From NCBI GenBank assembly GCA_964036195.1, contig OZ038458.1, positions 9,809,832 through 9,873,831 of the forward strand: a DNA stretch of 64,000 nucleotides. The letters run 5' to 3'. A program made the position numbers and the translations under genes. The notes beneath the pieces were generated by a model. The model worked only from the letters and a program-made list of their open reading frames with translations. It was not told the DNA's origin and made no database searches. Origin of the DNA: Sphaerolaimus hirsutus (Eukaryota; Nematoda; Chromadorea; Monhysterida; Sphaerolaimidae). The first letter of the stretch is position 1. The number at the start of each line of letters is the position of its first letter. This document shows positions 23,113-37,100 of the stretch, piece by piece.

Positions 23113-23600
23113 AGGTCACCTAGGCCTGGGGGTATTTAGAGGGGGGATGTTGATTCGAGGTAATATACCCACCCAACACACTTTAAGTCGTGTTCCTAAT
23201 TATACTTTAAATTGTTGACATGAGGAAATTATCTGTAAGAGTGGCAGTGGAAGCATTTTGAGAGCGATGTAAATATACGTAATTAATGCGGAAAATTACC
23301 GCTAGAGAAATTCAAACCTTTCGTGAATGTCGACGAATAAATAGCGCACTTCACGTATGAATAGATAAATACATAGTGAATGGCTGGCGGCGCCCACGAC
23401 AGATCGCAAAATACGCAGAAAAGCACTAGTAACGAGGCCATTTACCAGCTTTTTCTGAATGAAGATAACTGAGCGCAAATATAAACACTCGCACACAATT
23501 TGTCCCAATAAACGTGAGCTTTTTGTACACAAACAAAAACAAAAATATTTTTTTATCTCTTTATTCTAATCCAATAGCTCTGACGACGAAAATAATCGTA

Positions 23601-24151
23601 AGACTAAACAATGGGCACAATCCCAATTAGTACGAAAATACTAGCAGTTTCTGAAATTCTGCGACAACGACAAACTAGTAAACAACTCGAAAATAAAAAT
23701 TCAGAAACACGGCAATTCCTAACAACAACCGGGTGTTTGGAAAACTCCCATCGGCAAAAAAGAGCTGTAACCGAATGGCAAACTCTGAAAACGAAAGCTT
23801 TGAAAAAAAGTGGCAAAAGGAAAAGCTAAGTCAGTCTATATTGAAGATTTAAAACTGGCGGGAAACAAAGAGCGGCCGGAAATTGCAAATTTTTTAATTA
23901 AATCCGAGATGTGACCCAAACCGCACGCGCGGGATGAAATGCCGGCGAATGCTAACAAATCCGTAGGATTCCATTTAACCAACGAAAACCTCATTAAAGC
24001 GGCATCAACTCGCTAATAGCGCCACGGCCGGCACAGAAAACGCAATGAAAATGTCTTATTGAATAATTAACTGGACAAATCACATGATCTCCATTAATTA
24101 AATTGTCCAGTCAAATCAGACAGGATTTAAAGACGAAATGCAAGCCGCGTC
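23601..24151 (-). other. Presumed 3' UTR and downstream flank of the nesprin gene
   Basis: Sequence downstream of the stop codon on the minus strand. An inverted pair CTGGACAA/TTGTCCAG (about 24072-24110) could form a hairpin in the transcript. The first clear AATAAA on the minus strand is at about 23560-23565, so the cleavage site is unknown. A plus-strand 72-residue frame (23611-23829) is unrecognised. Confidence 0.35.
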
Positions 24152-25109
24152 TCAGATGGGCGGCTGCTGCAGGTGCTCGAGCATGGGCTGCGCGCTGGTG
24201 GCGAAGTTGTTGGCCAACTGGCACGCGTACGCGTCGTCGCAGTGCGGCACCAGGCACGCGGCGCCTGCGAAGTCGGGAATTATCGTTGGGAGGCCAAAGG
24301 GGATTTGAGCTAATCAGGTTTCTTAATGGGAAAGAACCAGGGCTCTAGGAAAGAGCCGGGTTTTTTTCTATCTTTCCGTGCCACTTGCAAATTGAGTTCT
24401 TTCCCGAGTCGGCATTCCCGACTAATTACTTGGTTGTCTAGTTATTTGCTACTTGTGAAATTAGTAATCTTTTGAGTCTTTTGAAATTAATAGTCTTTTC
24501 ATTCTCCACTTGCGGAATTGACCCAGGAATTCAGTTGGTTGACCGGTACACTAATTGACAAACAGAAATTGCCAAAACTGGTGAATTTGTTTTAACATAT
24601 TCGAGTTTATCACAATTACCGTATTCCCTCTAAATACCCAGGGTGTTTATTTTTCCAGGGTGTAAATTTGGAGCTGTAAAATTTGAGGGTGGGGGTATTC
24701 CGAAGGGGTTTCATTTTTCATCTGATCGTTTATAATTTATTTAAATAATCAACAGATCACAAACAGCAGTATTCGGAAATTTCATAAGCTCGCTCAGACT
24801 TGTAGGTATCTCGATGGTGGTGGGTATTTCGAGGCAATACGGTACAACATTTTGACATAACTTTACAGCAGTTGACGGACTGCTAATTCCGGTGGCAACC
24901 TAAAATTGGTCCATCAGTTTTGGAAACTCCGGCTGTCAACTCAGAAGCGCACAGGGCCCCTCAGGACTCACCCAGCAGCACGACCATGAGCGCCTGCAGC
25001 GGCAGGGCGGCCCGGAGAGCGCGGCGCCAGCGAGCCGCGTGCTGCACGTCGGGTGCCACGCCCACAACCGCCGTCGACTCCGACCAGTGCGGGTCTTCGG
25101 GATGGGTAT
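24152..25109 (-). CDS. anc-1: KASH domain: transmembrane helix and SUN-binding tail
   Basis: Exons 24972-25109 and 24152-24264, joined at a split Gly codon. The first encodes DPHWSES, a basic stretch ARWRRALRAALPLQ and the hydrophobic start ALMVVLLG. The second continues AACLVPHCDDAYACQLANNF and ends PMLEHLQQPPI before TGA. RAALPLQ-LL, ACLVP, Y-C, LANNFA and PML are the conserved landmarks of KASH domains. Two cysteines lie in the luminal part; the second aligns with the one known in vertebrate nesprins to form a disulfide with SUN. The tail is unusual: it ends QPPI instead of PPPx and is one residue shorter after PML than the vertebrate pattern I know. The intron between them (24265-24971) holds a CCGTAT-type MITE. 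Confidence 0.93.
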
Positions 25110-28100
25110 CTGCACGGTTACGGTGGTGAGAAGCAAAGCGTGCTGTAATATTTACGTGGCCCGCACACACTAGTTGACATAAAAATTCGTGTGAACTAAA
25201 TTTTGGTGATTTAGTGTGATTTCCACTTTTCTTTGTGATAGAGCATATTATATTATACAGTCAGACTTAATTTCAATTGTTTATGTTAAGTGTGATGCTC
25301 TAAAGTGTTTTGTGTTATTTAATTGACATTCAGTTGACAGGAATTAGCGATGTCAACTAGTGTGTGTAGGCCCAAAGAGGTACCTGAGGAAGGCCTGGCT
25401 GCCTCTGTCTCGGTCACTGTTGTCAGCACTGCGGGACCCTCCGTCATCGGATCGTGTTCTGTCGTGTAAGAGTAGTTGTTGTCAGTGTGATCGTGATCAA
25501 AATTTACTCGAAAATACATTTAGAAAAGGTTGGGATTGGGTCGACGAGTACTAAATACTTTCGGGTATTATTGAACGCACATTAATTACTACCGTTGCGA
25601 CTTTTTGCTATCACTTTGCACGTTTCTCTAGCTATAAAGTATCAAAAACAGCGGAAAATACTGACATCGGTGTTTGGGTTTTCCATACGAGTGAAAAATG
25701 TGCACATAACGTATATTCTCGAATAACTACACCATCTAATATGGGTATAGCAGGAACAATAACAAAGTCGAAAATATTTAGAACACTTAAAACAAAGGGT
25801 AAAATCATATTGTTTTTCTGTGCAGAATTTCCGAAAAAACTGAGTGCCACCCGAATAACCGCGCTAACGCACCGCGGGCCAATTCAAAAATACATGGTAT
25901 ATAATGTGATAAAAATTACCATAATCCTCAGCGGGCGCGGACAGCTTGCTGGCGACCTTGGCTTCTGCCTGCTTTTGCTGCAGGTCGATATTCAGTGCCT
26001 GCAAAAACAAGTGATGTATCACGGGGACGATGACATTGGAAACCATTGAATGTAAACAATCCGAGAAACGTGAAAGCAAGTTTGAAATACCCCCTCACAG
26101 GATAGTTTTTCAACAGACCTTCACTCTTTTCAGCAGATCCGCGTATCTCTGCTTGCGATCTTCAGTGGCCAGTTTCACATTCTTGATGGCATCCAGTGGC
26201 TTTGCCGCTGCGACCACCGCGGCCACTGTCGTTTTGTCAGCGCTGACGTCAGTGGCCAACGCGTCGATTGACGCCTAAAAACAGTGATTGAAATTAGGGT
26301 TCAAACGGGATTGACTTTTCGGGATCGGGATTGTTTTTTTTGAGATTTCGGGATCGGGATCGGGATTGGCCGGGATTGGGGTCACGGGATCGGGATTGGC
26401 ATTTTTTCGGGATCGGGATTGGGGTCTTGGGATAAAGATTTTAGCCAATGTTCTGGCATCTACAGTTGTTCATAAAGGAGGTCTCAAAACACTGTTGGAT
26501 GCCAGAAAATTGGCATAAAAAGGACGCTGGGGGTTTGTGTTCACATTTTTGCATGCAAAAATGTCATTTTTTCACTTTTTTTTATTTCCACTAATTTTTC
26601 CGGGATCGGGATCCTGGACTTGGGAGTTTCTCGGGATCGGGATTTGAAAATTTTCGGGATCGGGACTGCTAAATCCCGGAATTTCACGGCATCCGGAATC
26701 GGGATCGGGATCCCGTTTGAACCCTAATTGAAATTTAGATCGGCTGTATTACTGTAACGTCTCGACGGAATTAACCTTGACTTCATCCAGACACTCCGGT
26801 TGACTTTGATGGTCGATTTCTTGCAAACGAGCGGCCACAGCATCGATAGCGGCAGAATGCGCATTCAGACGGTCATCGGCATGATCGAGGTGTGTTTTGA
26901 ATGCCTGAACATCGAGTACGATATTGATCGCTCCATTCATAATAAAATATTGCACACATAAATTTACGTCTAGACCATATTTACGCCACTCCCAGACCCT
27001 GTATGTAATATGTCAATGTCATACAAAGTGTCATGTAAAATGCGCCCAGTGGTCACTAGTCAAAGGTGACACAAGTATTTATGTATGCAGGTGCTAAAGT
27101 GATAAAAAATTAATATTTATGTGCGAGGCACTTTTGAATGAAATGTACAGCACTTTCAACGTTCTACCACTATTAAAAGCATGACACCAACCTCACAATC
27201 TGCCACCCGCGCATCAACGGCCTTGACCCTTTCACCCTTCTGTTTGGCCGCTTTCGGTACAGCCGCCTGCAGCTGCTGAGCTCGCCGCTTCACAGAGTCG
27301 AACTTGTGCGGCAGCGCTTCTGACGCCGCAGCAGCCATTTCGGACGTTGATGCGTCGGGCGACTGTTGCAGTGACTCCAGAGTGGACCTGAAAAAATAGG
27401 TGTGAATTGTGAATGCAGGGCGAAAAACGGCGTCTTTTTATCAGCGTTTACAGGGCCACGTGTGCCGACAAAAAAACACAAGTGCGAGTGTACACTAAAC
27501 TAGTGAGTATACTTCACTGCGTTTTCTCGTAGATTTGGAACTTTATTCCGTAATTATGGAACTTTCTCACTGTTTTTATTGTCGGCACACGAGGCCACCT
27601 AAACGACCCTATAACAAACCTGCACTGCTCTTCATAACTCTCCAGGGTCCCATCGCCGGGCGGTTTTTCCACCAACGCCCTGGCACTTTTATCCAACTTC
27701 TTCCACTCATCCAAAACTTTTTCGCACTGGTCGCACGCGTCGACCAATCGCTGCCCATTCTCCAGCCGCCGCGCGGCATCGTCGACGGCGGTTTGTGCCG
27801 CCGCGAACTTGTCGCGCAGCTGCGGCGGGCCTTCGGCGCCGGCGGCGAACTGCGACCGGACGCGGCGGCGCGACTCGGCCGGGCCGGCGATGGTCGCCAG
27901 GAAATGCTCCATCTCGCGGCCCGTCTTGGAGAGGTCGCCGGCGACCGACTGAGGGTTAAAATGCGAGAATTTAGATTCATGTTTGTGGCGACAACGAGCA
28001 GCTAGTTCTGGGAGCAGTTCCCAGCCCTATAAAGTGTTTCAAATGTCATACAAATTTGTCAATTGTCATGCAAAAGTGTCAAAATTTAAGTACAGTCGTC

Positions 28101-31100
28101 CCCGGGTTAACGGTTCCCCCACTTATCGGGTTCCCCGTGTTAAGGGGTGAAATTCTGCAAAACGGGGACACGTGAGAACAAAATTCCCCGGATTGTAGGT
28201 TTCCCCGCATTCCCGGGTTATCGGGTGGAATTTGAGAAGAACGCCTTCATTTTTATATACAAAATGGCTCGGTTATCGGGTATTTTTAAGCATGGAATGA
28301 AATCATATCGTATAGAAAATCAAATTTTCAAATGAAATCAAAAAATCGACTATTTTATTTACAAAATATCCAAAATTGTGAAAAATATGGAATATCGACT
28401 ATTTTTCCTGTCGGATATCGCTCATTTCTCCTGTTGAATAGCAAACGTCTAAACACTACACGCCCGTTTATCGGGTTCCCCGCATTATCGGGTGACTTTT
28501 CAAGATATTCACTCCACCCGATAACCCGGGGATGACTGTAATAAAATATTTTCTTTTTTGTTTTGATTGACATTTGACACTTTACACGGCTAGGGATTGG
28601 CACCAGCTCAGACAACAAACCTCCATTTTTACCCGTTTCTCTTTGAGCGCGTCCGCATCGGCGGCGTGCAAACAGTCCTTCGCCCTGGCGCTAATCTCGC
28701 CCAGCTGCGTGGAGTAGCCGGCCGCCTCGTCGTTCAGCGACTCCTCGTTTACAATCTCGCCCATCAGATCGGAATCCAGAGACTCCGCCCTCTGTGCTAA
28801 TTGGTCCCTGGCCGACTCCAACTGACGCAGTGTTTCCCTGGGCCACTCCAGCGGGGGGCACAGTTCGTGAGAAAGGAGTTGCTGCATTTGTGCCAGGTAA
28901 GTTGACAGTGTAGCCCCGATGTCGCTTTGGAGATCCTGAGTATGAAGTCAAATTTAGACTTGAAATTATACTCCGTGGAGAGTTTTAACGATGACAAAAA
29001 TTCTGAAACGTTTTACATTTTTTAATGACTTTTAGTAATGTTTTTCCCACACTAAAAATATGAAAACTTGAAAACAATTTTCGAAATCCTAGGAATATTT
29101 TTGCACACCAAAAACCACAATGATGAGTTATTCGTGGTCCATGGATTTTTTTATAATAAAAATACCTTGGCACTCTGGCCAGTCTGTTTCGCAGCGTCCA
29201 GCTGTTGCACACCGGCGCCGTCTAGCTCATTGAGCCAGTTCTGCAACCGCTGCAGCGCCGCACGCGCGTCGTTCTCCACGGCAGCGAATCGGTTCAGTGC
29301 GTCGCTGCGACGCGACAGACCCTCGGCAGTGTCGTTCGCTCTGCGATCGAAATTTGAACGTCCCATGGAAATGCATTGGAAACGGCCGCAACGGCACACC
29401 TGGCTTGCAGTTGTTCAGCCACGTGTCTCAAGCTGCCGCGCTGCTCTTCTACAGTTGGAGCGAGTTCGTTGCGCAGTCGCTGCAGCCGCTGCACGAACTC
29501 GGGCGCGCGTAGATTGTTGTTGTGCTCAGCGTACAGTTCCTGGTTGCCTTGAGGAGAGTTGTACACTGCCTCAGCAGCGGCGACGATTTCTTCCAAGCAG
29601 GACAGCTCCGAATCAGCCTGGATAAACGAATCGTTCAAACGTTTTCAGAAAAAAACCCTCGAAAAATGTATACTTATCACAGCATCTTTAGAACGGGGTT
29701 TATTTTTAGGAAACACGTGAACTTTGGTCTACATCAACTAAATAGGATTGCCAACCAGGGGACAGTCGCGAGCCCTGTAAAGTGTAATGTCAAGTTTTCA
29801 AATGTCATGTCAATCTAAACAAAAAAGACAAACATTATACTGAAACTTGACAAATTGACCGATTTGTATGACAATTGACACTTGACTTTACAAGGCTTGG
29901 AACTGGCACCAGATGGCAAAAGTTATACGTATCCGTAACTTTGCTTTTCAGTTGGCATCTAGCCAACAATGCACACTAGTGCTTTCCGCAAGAATATCTA
30001 CGCGCAAGCCAGTTACCTGCTGTGCCATTTGCGTCTGCACCAACTGCCGCTGCACCAGTTCGCCCCTCTCCCTGAAGTCTGCAATCACGCCCTCGGCCTT
30101 TTCGGCCAGCGCGTCCGCTAATTTTTGCAAACGGTCACACTCTTTCTCTGGATGGGACAGCGGGGCCAGATCGATTTGTGATGACGATCTGACGGACAAG
30201 ACATCTTCGCGAATTGATTTGATGTAGGGCCGCAGTTCCTGAGGATAAAAGTTTTGCAGTTTGCATGTTTGTATTGATATGATAAAAATGGTATACCGTA
30301 CTCCTCGTACCGCAAAGTGAATATGCGCCCAAAATTACTTATGTCTTAGTCGATAACACACCAGCATGATACTTATGCAGTACTTTCAGAAAACAGAAAA
30401 ATATTCAAAAAAATAATAAGTGGAGTTAGGGTTGGAAAAAAAACGTTTTTTTTTAACTCAATGTTTTTTTTAAAAAAAACGTTTTTTTTTTAAAAAAAAC
30501 GTTTTTTTTTAAAAGCTCCCAGATATGACCTAGTGTCAACATATATAGGTATATCAGACACTGGCAATACTCTGTGATGTTAAATATGACCATATAATGG
30601 CTGTGGAGCCATGGGATAGCATTATAAGTGGTGATTTGTGTCAAAAATATCCATTTTTCGTCGACATATCGTTCGTATATCGCCTTATAGTCGAATGTTC
30701 GTGACTTCAGGTAAAGTTTGGCACGGAATGGTGATCAAACAAGGTTATAAAAGGAGGTTGTTACTTTGGGAGTGAAGTTACACACTGTGGAGGTACATGG
30801 AAGCACATTACCTCAATATTATATATTACAACAACATATGTCGGCTTATTCACCCATGGTAGCACATAGAAATGGATGTTTTGATACTAAAAATGCAACA
30901 AAACCAATGAAAACAACCACCAATGTCAATTTGTGTGTGAAATTGCGCGCTTGCGCGCAAAAATTTTGCAAAATACCTAGTGCTTAGTACTAAAAATTTT
31001 GGCCGATGTTTTTTTTAAAAAAAAAACATTTCGGACGTCATGTTTTTTTTTTTTTAAAAACGTTTTTTTTAATAAAAAAACGTTTAAAAAAAAACATCGG

Positions 31101-34100
31101 CCAACCCTAAGTGGAGTCGCATACAAAGTGACAAATGTTTTTCGCGCCTTTTTAAAAACAATTTTGATTTTATTAATGATGACGTCATGATGAATGTTCC
31201 CTGCAGAAACCTGCATAGCGTGCGGTCTGCTGAGTATCTGCACCAGAATGTATCTACACTAGAAAAACCAACATTGTGCAGCGCGGCCAAACCCTCCTCT
31301 GGGTTTTCCAGTTGAACCACATCATCGATTCGCTTGCTCAAATCACCCAATCGGCGATCGATATCATCGACCTTATCGGTGAATTGCTCCAGAGCACTCA
31401 GACGCGCTTGCAAGTTGTCGCCGGCCCGCTGGCGCTTAGCCAAGGCGTCGTTCAATTTGGCCGCCGCGATGTCGACCGTTTCGATGTCGGCCGGCTTGCG
31501 CGTCGCTTCGGCGGCGGCGCGCAGTCCATCCAGTGCGCTCTGCGCCGACGTGACCGCTTCTTGGTCGTGCAGCGCGGCCAGGATCGGCTGCAGTCGCGGC
31601 GCGTGCTCGGCCGCGGGAAGCTCTGGGTCGTTCAGTTCGGACTCGGTGGCGAAAACGGGCTGCATGAGCCGCTGCAGCGCTTGATCCATGTCATGCGAAA
31701 CGCCCTTGACGCGGTCGGCGGCCGCCGAGCGTGAATTCACATCGGACAGCAGATGCTGCGGGTAAGAATGCGAATTGAGCATGATTGGGCCCACACACGC
31801 TAGTTGACAGCGACACCAAATGTCAACTGGTGCCGATCCCCATTCAAAGCTTGCTGACGAGCCGACGATCAACGCTCAAACGCAAGCTTTGAATTGGGAA
31901 CGGAAACGGTTGACATTTGGTGTCGATGTCAACTAGCGTGTGTGGAGCCATAGCCTCATTCCTGTGGTTGCCAAAATGCATGACTTACTTGAACATCTTC
32001 AGCGAGGACGTTATGTTTCTGCGCCAGGTCGTTCGACGCGTCAGTGGGCCGCTGCAGCGGCTGCAAGTCGGACGCGCGCAGCTGCAGGGCTTGCACTTCG
32101 GGCTGGAGCCTATTCAGCGTCTGCTCAGTTTCCTGCATGCGCCGTTACCATTGGGACAGACTTGCATGAACGTTCGGTGAACATAAAAAATTCTTTCCAG
32201 AACTCACGCGCAATTGGTCAGCCAAGGCATTCAAGTCGGGTTCCGTTGAGCCTTCTACATCTCTGCTTTTCCTTTTCTTTTTCTTACCACCCTTTTCCGG
32301 CTGTGAAACCGGCTTGGCGCCAGTTAAAACGGCCTTGACTCTGTTCAACGCGTCCAAAATTGGTGAAAATCGGTCCCTATCGAAGGAGCCGCACTCGTCC
32401 ACAAGCGCGTCGCCGGCGTCAGCCAAACTGTGCAGCTTGCCGCGGTTCTCCTTGCCGCGCTGCAGTTGGTCGTCCAACTGAGACAACTTTTCGGAGTCAG
32501 CAGTTTGGTCTGATATGCAATTCGATGCTTCGACGGCAGGCCATTTCTGCGAATTAATGAACATTGTGCAAGTTGTTGAGTAGGGATAGAAAGTGTTTTG
32601 TGATGACCATTAGGGTTGAAGGACGTGACCAGACCCGAGTACGACACTCGACACGATACTCGTACATCTTTGGAACAAGAAACCCGACTCTACTATACTC
32701 GGCGGACCGCACGCTATGCATTTTTCTGAAGGAACCACTCCATCATGACGTCATCATTTAAAAAAATAAAAATAATTCCAGCAAAAGAGAGAACATTCCT
32801 CGTTTGTACGCGACTCCGCCTTTTCTTCTTTCAAAATATTTTTCGTTTTTGTGAAAGTGCATACATAAGTATCCACCTCGCGCGTTCTCGACTATGACAT
32901 AAATAATTTTTGGGCGCATACTTTGCGGTCCGCCGAGTATACCCAATACACGAACCCGCAATCAAATACCCGAAAATACCATTTGAGACACATTTTCAAG
33001 CGCAGAACACACCTGCTCATTATCATAATCAGCAGCGGCGTGCCGAAGTGCATCTGTGTTGTCAGCACTGCGCAACGCATCCTCAGCCAGGTCGTTCTGC
33101 TGCCCGAGCAGCCGCAGCAACTGATCCAGCTTATCACTCAATTGCTGTCTGGCCATTTCACCTTGACGCTGGTCCAGAGCAGCGCTAATGTCCCGGAACT
33201 TGTCCTGCAGCCGCTGCACTTCTTGCGGTGGCCAGTCCAGCGGCAGCTGATCGGCAAGGTTTGATACGGCGGCCAGCTGAGCCTCACAGCGTGGCAAACG
33301 CTCGCGTACGACCTACAAAATCATAATGTTGTTGCCATCAAGCAGTGAGTGACGATAAACATAAATAAATTTGATCATTTCTAACACAAAAAAAAACCAT
33401 GAAAAATCCGATTAATTCCAAATGTTGGCATAAATGGTTTCTTGTATCGACCTTAGTACTGACCTGTAAATCCGCGTCACCATCCATCTCCTTCTGGCAC
33501 TGCGCCAAGCCATCATCGCACTCTGCCACGGCGGCAGTGAACCTGTCAACCAAGTCGACCCGTTGCCGCGCCGCCGCGCCCAGCTGCTTGGCGCTCGCAG
33601 TCAGCGTGTCCAGTTGTTCCACTGGCGTCGCCGTGGCGCCCATTGTGAAACGAGCACCTGCGGCGAGAATTCGGTGGGGTTGATTGAAATTATTCATATT
33701 AGTTTAATACCTCGATATTCATGGGTAACCCGAAGGAAGGGGATTTAAGGAGAGTTATTCAAAGGAAATTTTATGATCAGAATATATGAGATATTTATCT
33801 ATTTTATCCATCATATTTACCCATTTCAGACGGGAAAGGGGTTAATTAAAAAATATACGATATCTCAGAATGTGCCGCGAACGCACCTGGAGGTGTTTCC
33901 CTCTGCTCAGTGGCGATCGTCTTGGTGCGGGCGAGCAGCTCGTTCCAATCGCTCGTGGGGTACTCGAACTCATTGACGTAGTGCGGCAGTTCGTCGCGCA
34001 GGCGTTCGGACGACAAGTCGCGCTGCTCCAGCACTTTCCCGCACTCGTCAATCGGTTCCTGCGGAAACGACACTTTTTGGATGACTTGGTGAGTGCACAT

Positions 34101-37100
34101 TCAGTACTTGGCTTGTTGCCAAGGATATAAATGGAGATGGAAATTAGTTTTAAAATGATTCATTGCGCACATGAGTATGTGCATTTTTTGAAGTCACCAA
34201 TGTTGTTAATGATTGGAAAATTGGACGGTCCAAACATTCAGAGTTTGGCTTCAGAGAACAAAAATGACTTATTACGGTAAACTTAAATGCATTCAAAGCA
34301 CAACGACTATTCGTAACCAAATTAAATACTACTGCAATTCACCTGCAGCTGGGCAATCCTCCCAGCCAAATCCTCATTGAGCGAGTGCCACTGGGCGACG
34401 GCGTCGGCGTGCGCCCGCAGCGCCGCCTTTTTATCAGCCACAGCGTGCGTCGCGTCGGCGTACAGCTCGGACAGCTGGTCGCACCGCTCGCCGGGCGCGC
34501 TCATGGGCGACAGCTCGTCGGCCAACTGACGCGCGGACTCGAGCTGCGACTCCAGCGACCGGAGCGAATCTTCGAGCGCCTGAGATAGCAGCAGAGTTGT
34601 AAAAATTGCTGAACTTTTTTCAAAGTATATGTAAACTAATGTTTTACCCGTATTTAAAAAAAATACTTTTTAATATTTTTTTAAATACTTTTTCAAAAGT
34701 ACATACATATTTACATGTAAATGTATTTACCCAGTACTCGAGTATATTTTTTCTCGAGTAAATGTCAAATACATTTGAAGAACAGTGGATAGAAGGGTGA
34801 AAATGTTGTTTTACCGTGTGTGGATATAAAAAACGACACATCAGGAAAGTGAAACTGACCGCCAGCCGCTCCAGCTGCTTCTCGGTATCAACATCATCAC
34901 TCAGTTCTTTCTCTTTGCTGTCCCTGTCCTTCTTGCCTCTCTTCTTCTTGCCCTTGCTCGGCGGCTTGTCCTGTTCAGTTGACGCAGTTGGTCGACCAAT
35001 TTGTTTGAGTTCGTCCGTGATGGCAGCGATGGCGCTCTGCAGTTCGTCAGCCTTGTCGCCGAAGCTGCAAAATGGGTGAATGTGCGTAATGGTGCCAATT
35101 CCAGACCCTCTAAGGTGTAAAGTAAAGTGTAAAATGTCATGCAATGTGTCAATTGTCATGACAAATGTAATGTACAATGTCAATCGTCATGCAAAGTTCA
35201 GTTATAAAATCTTTCTTTTTTTTTGCTTTGATTGACATTTTACACGACGTTTGACACTTTAGAGGGTATTGAGCTATTTAACTGCTTTGATTAAATTAGC
35301 TATTTAACTGCTTTGGTTTTTCAAAACTTCAAAATTTACTGTACACTTGACAGGGTCTGGGACTGCCGCCTGGATGCACACTTCTTAGATAAGATTCAGC
35401 AAAAAGGAAAGTAATAGGAAGACCTAATTTATAAGTTAATAACAAAGGAAACTGAAGAAAGCAGTGATCACACTCATTCACACTCATGTGCAGCATGTGA
35501 CCCAAAAAGTACGAAACTTACCGGTCAAGCTTGTCTTTTCTGTCAGAGATCTGCTGTTTCAATTCATCAGCCTTGCCATTCAGCGTGCCCTCCACCTTTT
35601 CAGGGTCGGCGCTGCCATCCAGCCACTCAGCTGTCGGCCCCACAGTGGCACTAAACTCCGCCCACTCCGCTGTCGGCTTGATGTTTCTCAACGCGTCGCC
35701 AGCCGTGGACGGGGAAAATCCGCCCTCGGTGGTCAGATCATGAGCGACCGCTTGCAGCTGGTCTGCATTCGCGGCGGGCGATGACAACGCGTCGGCGGCG
35801 CGCTGCAATCTGCCACAGAGGTCGGCCAGCGCTGCGCCGAGCTGGTCCAGCAGCAGTTGACGGTGCTGCTCCGCCGCGGACTGGCGCGCCGATTGCAATG
35901 CCTGGGGAATGGAGGTTAATGAATTGACAATCCAGTTGCTATACTCCAGTGACACTCTGCCCGCGCAGTTATTTAAGGTCTCACTGGAAGCGTGCCAATT
36001 AAAATGTACGAGTGCGATTTGTGAAAATGTGAAAAAAATTATTGTTCTGAAGTTGTTGATGTAAATAAAACGTTATAACAGTCTTGATTTTTTCGTCTTT
36101 TAATGAAAATCGCTCGCGTAAAATATCATTGTCCTTAAATATCATTCCAGCGTGTTCCAAAAAATGATCTGAATTACTCACTTTAAGCTGGCCCATTGCC
36201 TGCGCCATTTCGTTTGCAAGCTCATTTGCGGTCTTTTGTGGTTTTGAGAAAGGCTGCAATCGATCAGCAGACACGGTCAACTGGGCCACATCTGGGGACA
36301 GGCGCTTGCCCGTGTCTAACAGGGATACCTGTAATCAAACGGAAAATTTGATGATGAATAAAAGCACTGCTTTGAATACCGTATTTCCTCGAATTGCCCC
36401 CGGGGCAGTTTTTTTATCATAGTGGGAATTTTGAGGGGGGTTTAACGAGCGGGGTGTTTTGAGGGGGGTTAAACGAGGGGGGTGTTTTGAGGGGGTTTAT
36501 TATTTTGCCAGAATTTTCTTGAACTCGTAACGTACGCAAACGTTGAAAAAGGTAATAATAGACGCCACGTATAACAGTCTATAGACTCATTTAAGTATGC
36601 AGATGGTATAAACCCCATTCTAACGGAACACAGTCATTGTTTTTACCGTGTGTTCTGCATTGCACAGATCACAAACCGCAGCTTTTGTCATTTACGTTCT
36701 CTTTACACTCAATTTGGGGGTATTTCGGGAAAATACGGTAGATTTAATGTAACCCTACCAGCACGTCATCAGGGACACTTTCATCCAGCTGCAAGGTATT
36801 GTGGAAAAATTCCTCGACAGCCGGCGCCAGTCTATTGGCATCATGTTCGAATTTGTCATAATCCGTTTTCTTTTGTTCCAGTTCGACGCGCGCGTTATTT
36901 GCAGTTTTTGCGCACTCATTCGCCTGCTTATCCAGCGATCTGAAAAGAGAAACAATAGAGTGACAAGATTTCGTGACATGTACATCTCGCTAGACATGTA
37001 AACCCGCTCGACATGTAGACCCGTTGCGAAGGGTCTCAAATGGGAGGGGGCTGCTTAGCTATCTATGTGGAGCAAGCTTTGAGCGATTTTCCTCAAATTT

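Larger units (their letters stand above)
21726..23600. other. Intergenic DNA with worn repeats, no gene seen
   Basis: Holds the inverted arm noted at about 21740-21820, a CCGTAT-like fragment (about 21905-21990), a CACACTAGT-type MITE (22018-22209), TTGACATTTTGCATGACA-type repeats (about 22280-22370), an AT-rich half-element resembling 40763-41610 (22560-22700), a GGCGCC block (22965-23112) and another CCGTAT-like remnant (23125-23165). Frames of 60-76 residues occur but none is recognisable. Confidence 0.5.

Noticed and set aside
24103-24348. 81-residue plus-strand ORF rich in Arg and Ala
   Set aside because: Antisense to the KASH exon.
29068-29625. 185-residue plus-strand ORF
   Set aside because: Antisense to exons 29166-29340 and 29400-29617; Ser/Arg/Cys-rich composition is typical of the complement of a helical frame.
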